A program made the translations under genes and the position numbers. 64,000 bases of DNA from Irpex lacteus (taxonomy: Eukaryota > Basidiomycota > Agaricomycetes > Polyporales > Irpicaceae): assembly GCA_001986395.2 (NCBI GenBank), contig MQVO02000010.1, forward strand, positions 496,001 to 560,000. The letters run 5' to 3'. The notes beneath the pieces were generated by a model. The model was not told where the DNA came from and ran no database searches. It was given only the letters and a program-made list of their open reading frames with translations. Within the stretch, counting starts at the first letter, position 1. Each line of letters begins with the position of its first letter. This document shows, piece by piece, positions 10,991 to 20,780 of this stretch.

Positions 10991-12065
10991 TACAACTGCC
11001 TTATTAGGCAAGTTTGAAATGCTTAACAACTCCTGCGTAAGTGACTGAGATGGTAGGTAACAGCAAGTGAGAAGCGACTCGGAAATGTACTGTATAGGCT
11101 GCTTGACAAGTATAAAATACTGATAAGGCGCCTGAGACGAGATACAAGTACACTCTTTAGGTGATGAGAAAGAGCCGTGCTGAAAACCTAAGTACGAGAC
11201 GCGTGGTGTAGCGAGAGAGTGTGCGAAAATCAAGTGTGCGAGGAATCCTAAGTCCGAAGCGCTCGAGTTTTGTACTAATAGCGAGTTTTGACACTTAGAA
11301 AAATATTCTAAGGTAAAAGCGCCAGTGTACAGGCATAGCGGCAGTATAAAGTCTTTATTAATAATAATAGACTTATACTTATCAGCGCGAACGTCGAAAT
11401 TTACTAAGTATGGGCTGCTACTAATAAAGTCACAGCGGTCACACCATAAGTTTCGGGGATCACGGCCGAGGGCACCGGTGTATTGCCATAGACTAAGTAC
11501 ACAGATACAAGTACTATACTCTGACAAGCGGGGGACATGCGGAGTGAAAGGAGGGGATAGGCGGGAGGTGGAGACCGAGCAAAACTCCACCACCGGAGGC
11601 TGTGCGTAGAGAGCGGCGGGACACAGCGGGGACGAAGGAGGAAGGGGGACTCTATAACGTCGACCGGTTATCGTACACATACACGCAAGGGATGACAACC
11701 AAACCAATATATAGTCTGAGAGAAATCGCGTTAAGGAGCGTGCATGTGTGAACGAGCGGGCTACGTACTTATGCAGGTTTTCTTCAGGCAGTAACCAGGG
11801 AGACCGGACATAAGAAACGGGGCCGGATGCAGATTGAGAGGCGAAAGGCGACGAGGGCGGAGAGGTCGGCGATGACGTGGGTTTTAAAGGGGAATGAGGG
11901 AAAGAAAACAGAAGGACAGAGGCGACGAAGAGAAGCGATGACGTAGGTTTTCGAAGGGATAAGACGAGAGGAATGAAAAGGAATGGGGGAAGGATAGGGC
12001 GGACTACAAAGGCGAAGACAGAGGTTAGACCAGTATAGCGGATAGAGTAATTTTGATTGCTTACT

Positions 12066-15000
12066 CTACTCTGCGCGTTGAAACGTTTCGAGACAAATGT
12101 CTCGAAAGTCTTGGGGAAACGTTGGTACCGACCAGTGTCCTCCGAATATCCCACGCCTTCGGTAGCCTTGAATGGTATCGTTGTCCGGTGTCGACGCTCG
12201 ATAGGCCAGGGCGTTGTCCAAGGTCTCCGCGACGTAACCATGGTATTGGTTGCTGATAGCGAAAAAGACTCGGGCCTGCAGGGCTTCGATTTCTTCAACG
12301 GGGTCCAGGTAGGGATTACCGTCGAACTCCTGCTTGGGGAAAAACAGGGCAGTAAGAGCGAGTTGAAGTTCGGCGTGGTCCTCGGGATCGAGATTGCGGA
12401 AGGTGCGTAGGAATCGTTCGAGCCCGAGGTCTTGCGCGAGCTCAATGATGGGCCTGAGACGTCTGACGAGAGCGCGGCGTGCGAGCCAGTGAACGACCAG
12501 TCCGTCTGAGTCGTTGCCGTCCGTGGCGTACATGGCTGCGATCTCGGAGTTCGGTGCTGAAAAACGGCGGCGACGACGGGTGCGGTCGTCCTCTTGAAAC
12601 TCTTGGGCGTTGATGACATCCTTGAAGGCGATGAGGGTGCTGATGACGTGGTGAGCGGTGTGGGTGCAGCGGGAAGGTGGACAGATGCGTGGAGGGGTAA
12701 CCCAGGGGCGACTGGTGTATCCCTCGTCGTATGGGGATGGGGGGTCTTCCGCTGTGGCTTCGCCAGGGAGCAAGGGAGGTCGTGAGAGGACTGCGATCTT
12801 CTCGTCGTAGGTGCAGGAGCCGGGAGTGGGGCAAAGAGGTGATGTGGGCGAGGCCATGACAGAGTCATGGTCCATCCAGGCGGGAGGGTGGAGGATGCCT
12901 GCGGCGTCGGGCTCAGCGAGAAAGCAGTCGATCGAGTCGATGACCGACGCACCTTCGTAAGGGTCTATCTCGATACTCTCGTCGCTCGAACTGTCTTCCT
13001 CGCTACTCGTATCCTCCTCCTCTAACTCGATGTCGACGGTCTCCTCAATGGTGGTGTCGTTAAGCGTGAGGTGTTCGACGCCGGCCAGTACCTGCGCGTC
13101 CATAAGGAAGGCTCGATCTTGAGGCATGCCTGGCAGGCGTGCGCGAGCGAATACAGGAGCATCACGCAGGGCAGCCTCGATGGCGTACCCATGCATGATC
13201 ATGACGGGGTCAGCGGGGGCATCTGGGGCGTCGTTGTCGTCGCTGGAGGAGCTGGAGACTGTGGCGGCAGTGTCTTCTCCGTTGCGGGACGCGTTGGGGT
13301 CTGAGTGAAGCGTGAGCTGGCGGACTCCGTCCTCGATAGGCTTGACGGGGACGTCGCCTGCGGTGAGCAGACGGTTGCGCGTGTTGACGGCGACCTGGGC
13401 TCGTAAGGCGTCGAGCAGGAGGCTGAGGGAGGTGTCATGAGAGATAGGTACACAGCCAGGTGGACTGTGCACGTACCGGTCGTTGGTCTCTTGCACGATG
13501 CGCCTGGCGAGATCCTCCTGCTGAAGGCGCGGGATCTCGTAGTCGAGGTGGGGGCGGTCAGCTACATCGAGGACAGTGGGGGCGGCTGAGTATAAAAGGG
13601 AAAGGAGGGAGGGACCAGTAGTCGGCGATGAAGGAGGCGTAGGCAGTGACGAAGAGGGAATGGACGACGATGACGAGGGAACTGGCAGTGACCACGAGGC
13701 AGGTGGCGTCCACGTGGCCGGAGGTTGCGTGGGCTGGAGGTTGCCGGAGCCGGGCGCTGGGATCGACGAGGTAATCTCGTCGGTATCCGGGCTTGAGATG
13801 CTCCCGATCTCCGAGTCTGAGCCAAAGAAATCTCTGAGCTCAGCCTCGGCGCGGGCATCCGTGAGACGCTCTTGCTCTGGGGATCTCCGGTGAGTCGCGT
13901 GGCTGTGCGCGCTGATGGGACTCTTACCTTTGATGACCTCTCGCAGATGCTTGAGGTCGTCGCTTTCCCCTTCCTCGCTGTGTCCCTTCTCGCCTACGCT
14001 GTTCTCGTCTCCACCGTCTGTCTCTCCGCTGTCGCTGACAGGACTGGCCGGGCCAATCAGGAGGCCGACGCGATCACTGCAAGACAACGAGTCAACGGGC
14101 CGCAAATAGGTTAGGTGCGTATCGACATACCGGTGGCCAATGAACTCAACGGGCGACCAATCGACCGGGTGAGTACCTCGAGGAGGAGCGTTGGGGCTGC
14201 CTAGGACGATGAGGCGGTCGAGGACGAGGATGGGGGAGTGGGCACAGCGGGTAGTGTCACCGGCGGGTGCACCGAGGTAGTGTCCCTGACTGTTCCTCAG
14301 TCCCTCTATCGCTCGTAAGTTCCTGTTTACTTGAAGTTCGAAGGGCTGAATACTAAAGTTCCGTTCGCCTGCTAGGATGATGAAGTCGCCCACGACTGGG
14401 TGCGACGTTCTATACATATCGAATCCAAACATACGGCGGCGGGCTTCTTCAACAGTGGGGAAAGGATTTGAGGCGAGATGAATCACACCACGGTAAGCCA
14501 ATCCCTCGAGAACATTCGCTGCCTGTGCAGGAGTTAACATACACCTGAATATAACATAGGCGACGCTCTGCTCGGGCTCGGGAGGAATGCAAACGGCGAA
14601 CGGCGCATTCATGTTGTGCCGAATGACAGCGCGAACGCGTTCAGAGGGCGGGGCGATGGGCGTAGCGAGCGGCGTAGACGGTGGAGACGTGGCGACGGCG
14701 ACTGAACGATAGATCACAGGGTCTGGGGGCGTAGGTTCGAGAGGGGCGAGAAACTTGGATGCTCGGTGAGTCTCTGGTTTATTAGAGATACTGACATTCG
14801 CTTCCTTTGTGCTAGGTAACGTGTCTAGACTACTCGGAGGACCGACATCCCTTTCCCCTTCACCCTCGTTTTGCCTCCGTAACAGGTCAAGCTGCGTCAA
14901 TAGGGGCGGGCCACAGTTTTGCTTCCGCAAAACGCGTCCGGTCGGTAGTGCAACGTTAAGTCCTGTTCGGCGGAATTCGCCTTGTTGCTCACGTTTCTCA

Positions 15001-18000
15001 AGCTCTTTACATTTCGACATCATGTGGCCTGGACTCCCGCAGGCAAAGCAGGTTCGTCGCGAGGTTCTCTGGCGTTGTCGGGGTAGTCGCTTACGACGAC
15101 TGCCTTTTTGGGAAATGGGTGCGGTGTGCGATAAGGCGAACGTGCGTGCGTCTACAATGTATCCTTTCTGAGGATAGCTGCAGTCGTGTGTCTGTCGTTC
15201 AGGTACGTTTTCTAATTCCCTTTGCCCTGGTAGCTGCTGATTTGCCTTTCTGGACCGTGCAAGGCGTGCTGCCGTGGCTTGGCCAGGCGGTGCGTGATTG
15301 CCTTTTGCGGTCAGGGGCTTAATTCGGTTGTTTCGAGGTAACCTGGGTTTAGGGTAAGTGACCTTATCTCTTGTCTGAGTGCGGGCCGTGGACTGACTTT
15401 CCCCTTCTAGGTGACTATCATTCCAGGGTCGGTTTCTTTGAAGGGTCGGAATTGGCGGAGGTGCGAGGCTTTCCCTTTTTAGGCTAGAATTGCTTGCTGA
15501 CTGCTGCAGTAGGGGCTCTTGATGCCTGTATTTCCCGGACCGTGATTTGTGAGATGTCAACATGTTCGGTTTTCGGCTACTGGAGGTTTCCGTTGGACCG
15601 ACGCGGGCGCTGCAGGGTGTGAACGTGTGAGTGGTTCCGCAGCAGCCTGGGTGTAGTGCGTTGCTGACTGCCTTTTTAGGAAATTCGGATAAGACCTCGG
15701 TGATGGCGGCTTCGAACTGCGACGACGGGGTTTGCCCCATCAAGACAAGTGATAAGTCGGGTTTATATGGCTTCGGTAAGTGATTTTCGTGGCTCGCTTC
15801 TCCGTTTGCCTGGCTAACACTTGGTCGTTTGCGTTCGTAGCTCCAATTTGATACCTCTCTCATCCAATGTCCGAGTACACGGCGGTCTTGATTGAGGATG
15901 TCCCAACGGTGTTCGGATCGTAAGTAAGCCATTCTCTCGTCGTTTTGTCTAGTGAGAAACTGACTTTCTGGTCCGTCGTAGACATCCCATGCTTCGTTGA
16001 CGGCGCGCATATCGGCTTCAAAAAGCTCACGCAAGTACTTCTGGGCGTTTTGCATCCATTGTTTGAAGGTGAGTCCTCCACAGTTCAGTTCCTTTTCTAT
16101 GATGCTTACCAGTCTCTCTTCATCTGCAGTAGATAGCTTGATTTCGGGAGATGGTGGCTGGTCTGCGGGAGTTTGTGGGGACTGTGCTTCTGATACTATG
16201 ACAGTGGATGTACTCGGCGCCTCAGTGTCGTCCATAGTCATGAATTCGAATGTTTCCGATAATTCTTGACTTTGTGACTGTGTGACAAGTACTTTGGCGG
16301 GCTCTTCGGAGTTGGTCTTCTGAGTGTTACGGCTAGATCGGCTGACTGGGCTGAGCATGAAGTTGTCGAGTTCTTGTTCGACTAATCCTTCTGGAACGTC
16401 AAGGGCTAATAACGTGGACTCTAGAACTTCTGCTCTGCATTTCTGCTTGATGTCAGCGGGATCCTGTGGTAACGTCTTGGTTGGTTCGGTGGCTGTTGCA
16501 GGGTCTTCATCTTCCTCGACCTCCTCAATCCGAGCATGTGCTGAGTCTTCTGAGTGCATAGATAAGTAGGCTTCGCTGATGCGGACCTTCTGAATTTTCT
16601 GCCTCTGGCGTGAATAGTACTCATCATATACGTCGGGAGGTGGTCGTGTTTCTCCTGCAACTAGCATTTCCCACTGGCTATTCAAGTCTTGATCCTTGAA
16701 CACCAGGAAGGTTCCTTCTCGTCGCTCGTCTATCGTAATGAAGTTTCCTCTTTGCCATGGTCTTCCGAGAAGCAAGTCGAATGGTGCGTGTTCGCCGATG
16801 TACATATTTGCAAAGGTTAAAACGTCTCCACAGCGTAACGGGACTTCGGCTAGGAATCCTGATAGAGTTCCTTCGCCTCCGTTGGCATCGTTCATGACTA
16901 TTGAGCGGGTGACGTCGACTGGCTGCTTGATACAGTTGAGCCAAGTCTTTTTGCTGCATATGTTAAGCATGGAACCGGTATCGATAATGGTCTCTATCGG
17001 AATTCCGTTGCAGTGTAGTGTGAGGCGAATGAGCTGGCTTCGGGTTTTTGGCATGAAAGCGGCGACCGTGGTGGGTTCGTCCTCCTGATACTCGGTGGCG
17101 GTAGCTAGTTTCGTGTCAGCTGGTGCCTTTGCTTGCTTGAGTCTCAGAACATCCTGCATACGTTGGGTCATCTCGCGAGATACAGCCATGAGTTCACCGA
17201 CTTGAAGGCTGACAGGGGCACTGAGCATCTTGTCGAGAACGGTGTTGGGGTTGACGTGGCTTTGAATCTCCGACTGACGAGGCTGACGCTTGACTGGTTC
17301 ATCACGTGGTGCAGGATTAGGCGCTGGCTTCGGCTTGAACTGGTCGTGCCGAATACCCGGTGGCGGCTTTCGTTGGGCGTTCTTACGAGAGAGCGGAATA
17401 TCCTCCTCGATATCGCTATCGTTATCTGGGTCGAACATTCTTACATCCTCCTCATGGGAGCGAACTGGGACTGGAACTGGAACTGGCTTTGGTGTAGGCT
17501 TAGGCCTAGGATCCACATTTTCCTTGTTCGGATTCTGCTTATCCTTAAACCGAGCGCCTGAATCTTTGCGGAGAGGTGGAGGAACTACTCCTTGAAACCT
17601 ATCTCGCTTAGCTTTCATGCGCATGTCGGATGACTCTACTGGGTATGCAGCCATGTCTGGGTCCTCATATTCGATATCTCCTTTGAAGAAGGCGTAGGGG
17701 TTCTGGTCATGCTGAATGGCGTAAACCTCATCATCTGTCAGGTCGGCTTCGGCAGGCTGGTCATCAATGGTTATGAGATTACTAGAGTTCTGTAGCCGTT
17801 CTATAGCTTCGGTCAAAGGTTCGCCAAGGTAGTTACGACGAATGGAAGAGCCATTGCTCATAACCCATTGGTTGTTAGCTCCATAACGAATGACTCCTTT
17901 GTTGGCTAAGTCTCTAAGGTCGGGACAGAATCTCATTGAATGGCCTTGCTTTCCGCAACCGAAACAGTTCTGAGTGGAGAATCCACCTGACATATGTGGC

Positions 18001-19181
18001 GGAGGTTCGCGTTCAAAGCTCTGACGTTCGCGTGGTGCTGAGGCAGAAGTCGTGGGTGATATACGACGCTGCTCGCTGGGTGTTGGTACTAGCTCTTTGA
18101 TGATCGGATCGATACGATAGGCTTTGAAGTACACAGTGGCATACTCGGGATCTTGGATGCTCATCTTGCTAAGTCTAGAGATTAGATGCTCGAAGTCATC
18201 CTCGCTTGGGGTTTTACTGCCCTTTGCTGGTGAATTAGATCCTGATTTTGACTTGTGCGATTCGCTGTCACTTTCAGATTCTGATGAGCTTACAGATTGC
18301 GCTTTCTTTGGAAGGCGAAAGCGAGTCTTACGAACTGGCTTTTCCTTTTCCTTAAAGTGGGACTTTCTGGGCTTTTTCTTAACAGTAACTTTAACTTTCT
18401 GGTCATCACTGCTTTTGCTTTCGGAATCAGATGATGATTCAGACGTTTCAGATTCGCTGTCTTCAGAATCAGAGGGTAACCTATCATTATCAAAGCGATC
18501 TCGCTTGAGTAATGTTTCTGCTGCTTTGGCCACATCAACAATGTCGAAGGGTGTGTCTAAATCGTGATTAGGCTTGGAACTCATAAGGCGAAGCTCAATA
18601 CGATCTCGGAAGCGACGAGGAATTCCTTTCCAGAAATAAATCGCTCGCTCCTCTTTGTCGATCTTGCCTTTAGCCTCGAGCCATCCTGATATACGAATAA
18701 ACTCACGGTTATACTTCATCCATGCTGCTTGATTGGCAAAGGGTTCCTTCGCTCGGCTAGTGATCACAAAGCTTTCCAAGTCTCGCACCTTGTATCGGCG
18801 TGAGTCCTTGTCTGCTTCGTAGAACTTTCGCAGGTCTTTAGCAAACTGAGTCCAGTTTGGAGTTCGATAACTAGTAAGTCCTTCCATAAACTGGCGCACA
18901 GCTTTAGAGCAGTACTGCGTAATATTCTCAACCTTTTCCTTATCGGTAGTCAGGTTGTACTTTGGGATCATTCGCTCATAGTGTCGGAGAAAAATATCAA
19001 CTTCGGCTGACTTTCCTTTGAACTTCTTGGGTGCTCCCTTCATTCCTAGGAAAGGCATATCCGTTACTGATAGAGGTGGTATCGCTGCCATGGTGGGCAA
19101 CGATGACCTAGATGTCGGAGTAGTTGGTGTTGAGATTGTTGATGGTGGACTTGATATGGAGAGTGATGTGTCACTGCTCAT
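12066..19181 (-). CDS. Element C Gag-protease ORF with long unknown C-terminal extension
   Basis: The first ATG is at 19181 and the stop at 12066-12068, giving 2371 codons without interruption. The N-terminal 400 residues resemble a Ty3-type retrotransposon Gag (KGAPKKFKGKSAEVDIFLRH, RFRDRIELRL). A first CCHC knuckle, CFGCGKQGHSMRFC, lies near residue 405. An aspartic protease motif, ETIIDTGSMLNIC, lies near 725. A basic Arg/Lys/Pro-rich segment then leads to a second knuckle, CFACGSPGHMMSKC, near 1375. The last roughly 950 residues are acidic, Ser/Pro-rich, with one compact-looking piece (LTPAQAANVLEGLAYRG...) and a conserved-looking end (RVFFAISNQYHGYVAETLDN) that I do not recognise. Gypsy Gag-PR is normally 300-800 residues, so this is very long. 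Function of the extension is unknown. Confidence 0.85.
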   Translation of the reverse strand: MSSDTSLSISSPPSTISTPTTPTSRSSLPTMAAIPPLSVTDMPFLGMKGAPKKFKGKSAEVDIFLRHYERMIPKYNLTTDKEKVENITQYCSKAVRQFMEGLTSYRTPNWTQFAKDLRKFYEADKDSRRYKVRDLESFVITSRAKEPFANQAAWMKYNREFIRISGWLEAKGKIDKEERAIYFWKGIPRRFRDRIELRLMSSKPNHDLDTPFDIVDVAKAAETLLKRDRFDNDRLPSDSEDSESETSESSSDSESKSSDDQKVKVTVKKKPRKSHFKEKEKPVRKTRFRLPKKAQSVSSSESESDSESHKSKSGSNSPAKGSKTPSEDDFEHLISRLSKMSIQDPEYATVYFKAYRIDPIIKELVPTPSEQRRISPTTSASAPRERQSFEREPPPHMSGGFSTQNCFGCGKQGHSMRFCPDLRDLANKGVIRYGANNQWVMSNGSSIRRNYLGEPLTEAIERLQNSSNLITIDDQPAEADLTDDEVYAIQHDQNPYAFFKGDIEYEDPDMAAYPVESSDMRMKAKRDRFQGVVPPPLRKDSGARFKDKQNPNKENVDPRPKPTPKPVPVPVPVRSHEEDVRMFDPDNDSDIEEDIPLSRKNAQRKPPPGIRHDQFKPKPAPNPAPRDEPVKRQPRQSEIQSHVNPNTVLDKMLSAPVSLQVGELMAVSREMTQRMQDVLRLKQAKAPADTKLATATEYQEDEPTTVAAFMPKTRSQLIRLTLHCNGIPIETIIDTGSMLNICSKKTWLNCIKQPVDVTRSIVMNDANGGEGTLSGFLAEVPLRCGDVLTFANMYIGEHAPFDLLLGRPWQRGNFITIDERREGTFLVFKDQDLNSQWEMLVAGETRPPPDVYDEYYSRQRQKIQKVRISEAYLSMHSEDSAHARIEEVEEDEDPATATEPTKTLPQDPADIKQKCRAEVLESTLLALDVPEGLVEQELDNFMLSPVSRSSRNTQKTNSEEPAKVLVTQSQSQELSETFEFMTMDDTEAPSTSTVIVSEAQSPQTPADQPPSPEIKLSTADEERLVSIIEKELNCGGLTFKQWMQNAQKYLRELFEADMRAVNEAWDVYDGPESQFLTRQNDERMAYLRSEHRWDILNQDRRVLGHWMREVSNWSYERKRPSVSQANGEASHENHLPKPYKPDLSLVLMGQTPSSQFEAAITEVLSEFPKKAVSNALHPGCCGTTHTFTPCSARVGPTETSSSRKPNMLTSHKSRSGKYRHQEPLLQQSASNSSLKRESLAPPPIPTLQRNRPWNDSHLEGESQSTARTQTRDKVTYPKPRLPRNNRIKPLTAKGNHAPPGQATAARLARSRKANQQLPGQRELENVPERQTHDCSYPQKGYIVDARTFALSHTAPISQKGSRRKRLPRQRQRTSRRTCFACGSPGHMMSKCKELEKREQQGEFRRTGLNVALPTGRVLRKQNCGPPLLTQLDLLRRQNEGEGERDVGPPSSLDTLPSTKEANVSISNKPETHRASKFLAPLEPTPPDPVIYRSVAVATSPPSTPLATPIAPPSERVRAVIRHNMNAPFAVCIPPEPEQSVAYVIFRCMLTPAQAANVLEGLAYRGVIHLASNPFPTVEEARRRMFGFDMYRTSHPVVGDFIILAGERNFSIQPFELQVNRNLRAIEGLRNSQGHYLGAPAGDTTRCAHSPILVLDRLIVLGSPNAPPRGTHPVDWSPVEFIGHRYVDTHLTYLRPVDSLSCSDRVGLLIGPASPVSDSGETDGGDENSVGEKGHSEEGESDDLKHLREVIKGKSPISAHSHATHRRSPEQERLTDARAEAELRDFFGSDSEIGSISSPDTDEITSSIPAPGSGNLQPTQPPATWTPPASWSLPVPSSSSSIPSSSLPTPPSSPTTGPSLLSLLYSAAPTVLDVADRPHLDYEIPRLQQEDLARRIVQETNDRYVHSPPGCVPISHDTSLSLLLDALRAQVAVNTRNRLLTAGDVPVKPIEDGVRQLTLHSDPNASRNGEDTAATVSSSSSDDNDAPDAPADPVMIMHGYAIEAALRDAPVFARARLPGMPQDRAFLMDAQVLAGVEHLTLNDTTIEETVDIELEEEDTSSEEDSSSDESIEIDPYEGASVIDSIDCFLAEPDAAGILHPPAWMDHDSVMASPTSPLCPTPGSCTYDEKIAVLSRPPLLPGEATAEDPPSPYDEGYTSRPWVTPPRICPPSRCTHTAHHVISTLIAFKDVINAQEFQEDDRTRRRRRFSAPNSEIAAMYATDGNDSDGLVVHWLARRALVRRLRPIIELAQDLGLERFLRTFRNLDPEDHAELQLALTALFFPKQEFDGNPYLDPVEEIEALQARVFFAISNQYHGYVAETLDNALAYRASTPDNDTIQGYRRRGIFGGHWSVPTFPQDFRDICLETFQRAE

Positions 19182-19225
19182 ACACAAGCCGAGTCTATGA
19201 TTTCCTTAACTTTAATCTTCCCCCC

Positions 19226-19242
19226 CCTCGCGGTGGGCTCCA
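19226..19242 (-). other. Primer binding site of element C
   Basis: On the element's sense strand, two bases after the 5' LTR, the sequence reads TGGAGCCCACCGCGAGG. It begins TGG, the complement of a tRNA CCA end, and would pair with a tRNA ending GGTGGGCTCCA. I cannot assign the tRNA species with confidence. Confidence 0.65.
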
Positions 19243-19244
19243 GA

Positions 19245-20336
19245 TGTCGAGATCAGAAAATGAGATTGCAAGTGCAGCGGCCTGGGATACGTAAGACGAC
19301 TGAGACGCGGTAAGTGTTATGGTACCAGGCAGAGCAAATAGATATGTGGTGTAGAGTTGGATGGGAAACGGAAGGGGGAATCGAAGTGGGTGTGTCTAGC
19401 ACTACGCCTAGCGATGAGTAGCTCTGGGACTGGTGAACACGAAGGTCGGAGTGATGTCTACGATACGCAAGCCTAATCTCTTCTGCCGAGAGTCGATGGA
19501 CCAGACGTTAGGTCGATCTATCCCGGTCGTTCGTGTTGGGGAGTGAAAGACCTTTAGACAGGAACTATAGACTATGAGAAGGTGGGTTTAGAGTTGAGAG
19601 TAGAGTGAGAGAGTAGAGGGAAGAAACAAACAATACCCTGGATCAGACTAATACGATACGATACCTGATACGATGAACGACTACGGCTGAATCCTCACGA
19701 GTACTTGATACTAGCAGCGTAATAGACAGCTCCCTTCGCAGCTCTGTGCGCCTGATGAGTGTCTACTTACGTGATAGCTATCAAGCAACCAAGGAGTTCT
19801 GAAAGGCTAACCCGCTCGTGGAGTTACACCTAAGCTATAGACGTAAACGTACGACTGAACGTTCCTACTAACTGACTCGGTGGGTTCTAAATGCTTCCTC
19901 TGAAGTTGCTTGGATTCTGGGGCAGGAAGGCCCCTCTATTTATATGTACAGGAAGTCATGTATCTACTAGCATAGCCTCAGGGATCTGTATCTACAATGG
20001 CCGTGACAACGCTGTGCGTTGCCGATATGAAACACGTAACAAGGTGGGGATGACATAGGTTTGCTGTGCAATGTGTTCCGGAATGTTCTGCAGCATAGCC
20101 ACAGTGCATAGCCTCACGTATGCTGACTCATTTGGTTGCCGGGGATGCAGAATGACTCATAGGTAGCGCACAGCCACATCGTAGCCTGCGCATAGCTTCA
20201 CATATCCATGCATAGCTTTGCACAGCCTCATCGTGACCTAGGTTACTGGTGGGGTCTAGGAGTCCGGTTGGGTCTGCTGAGTCTCAGTAGTGAGTTTGCA
20301 CATGTAACCAACACATTACGAAGTAATGGCGTTACA
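19245..20336 (-). repeat. LTR C, right (5' LTR of the - strand element, 1092 bp)
   Basis: Starts TGTCGAGATC at 19245 and ends GCGTTACA at 20336 on the + strand. Followed by GCGC, which matches the bases before the left LTR. It should hold the element's promoter, reading leftwards. Confidence 0.95.
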
Positions 20337-20780
20337 GCGCGTAAGCGCCGACGTTCGAAAGGCAACATACCACCCGCGCAGGTCTCTCAGGACCTGCAAC
20401 AGGAGGCTGAGGAATTAGGGAGAGTTCTCACAAGGCAGACGGCTAGGCAGATCCAGCACAGGAGACAACAGGCGGTCGTTCTATCGCTTGAAGTCGACCA
20501 GCTAGCCGAACTACTGGGAGAAGGCGAGCTATCTTCGCTCTCCTCTCTATCTCCCCTCCCCGAGTCTCCACACTCGCCACCACATTCGTCGCATTCATCT
20601 GTCCCACCAGTTTCTCCATCACCTCCACCAGTTCAATCCCCACCTGTAACCAGTCCTCTCTCACCCGACCCCACACCTGACACTTCTCGCACTTGCAATA
20701 CACCGCATATAGTCAAGTCCAAACCCATTTCCTTCTCGGACTCAGATTCAGACGACGAACCTCCTGCACGATCTCACACC

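Larger units (their letters stand above)
6128..20336 (-). mobile_element. Element C: large Ty3/gypsy-type retrotransposon inside element B
   Basis: A 14.2-kb element on the - strand with two 1092-bp LTRs (6128-7219 and 19245-20336) that look identical. The 4-bp direct repeat GCGC flanks it (6124-6127 and 20337-20340). The 5-bp flanks do not match, so the duplication is 4 bp or has decayed. In its own orientation it runs LTR, tRNA primer site, a 2371-codon Gag-protease ORF, a Pol ORF in the +1 frame (reverse transcriptase, RNase H, integrase), LTR. No stop interrupts either ORF, so this is the youngest and apparently intact member of the stack. Confidence 0.95.

Noticed and set aside
12066..12952. 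N-terminal part of the long Pol frame as a separate gene
   Set aside because: Over this stretch it is Ser/Pro/Thr-rich and overlaps the Gag-extension frame; I treat it as overlap, not as an independent gene, and report the openness as a finding.
20208..20780. Gag of element B starting at 20208
   Set aside because: The first 43 codons lie inside the LTR of element C, which was inserted later; the start is an accident of the junction.
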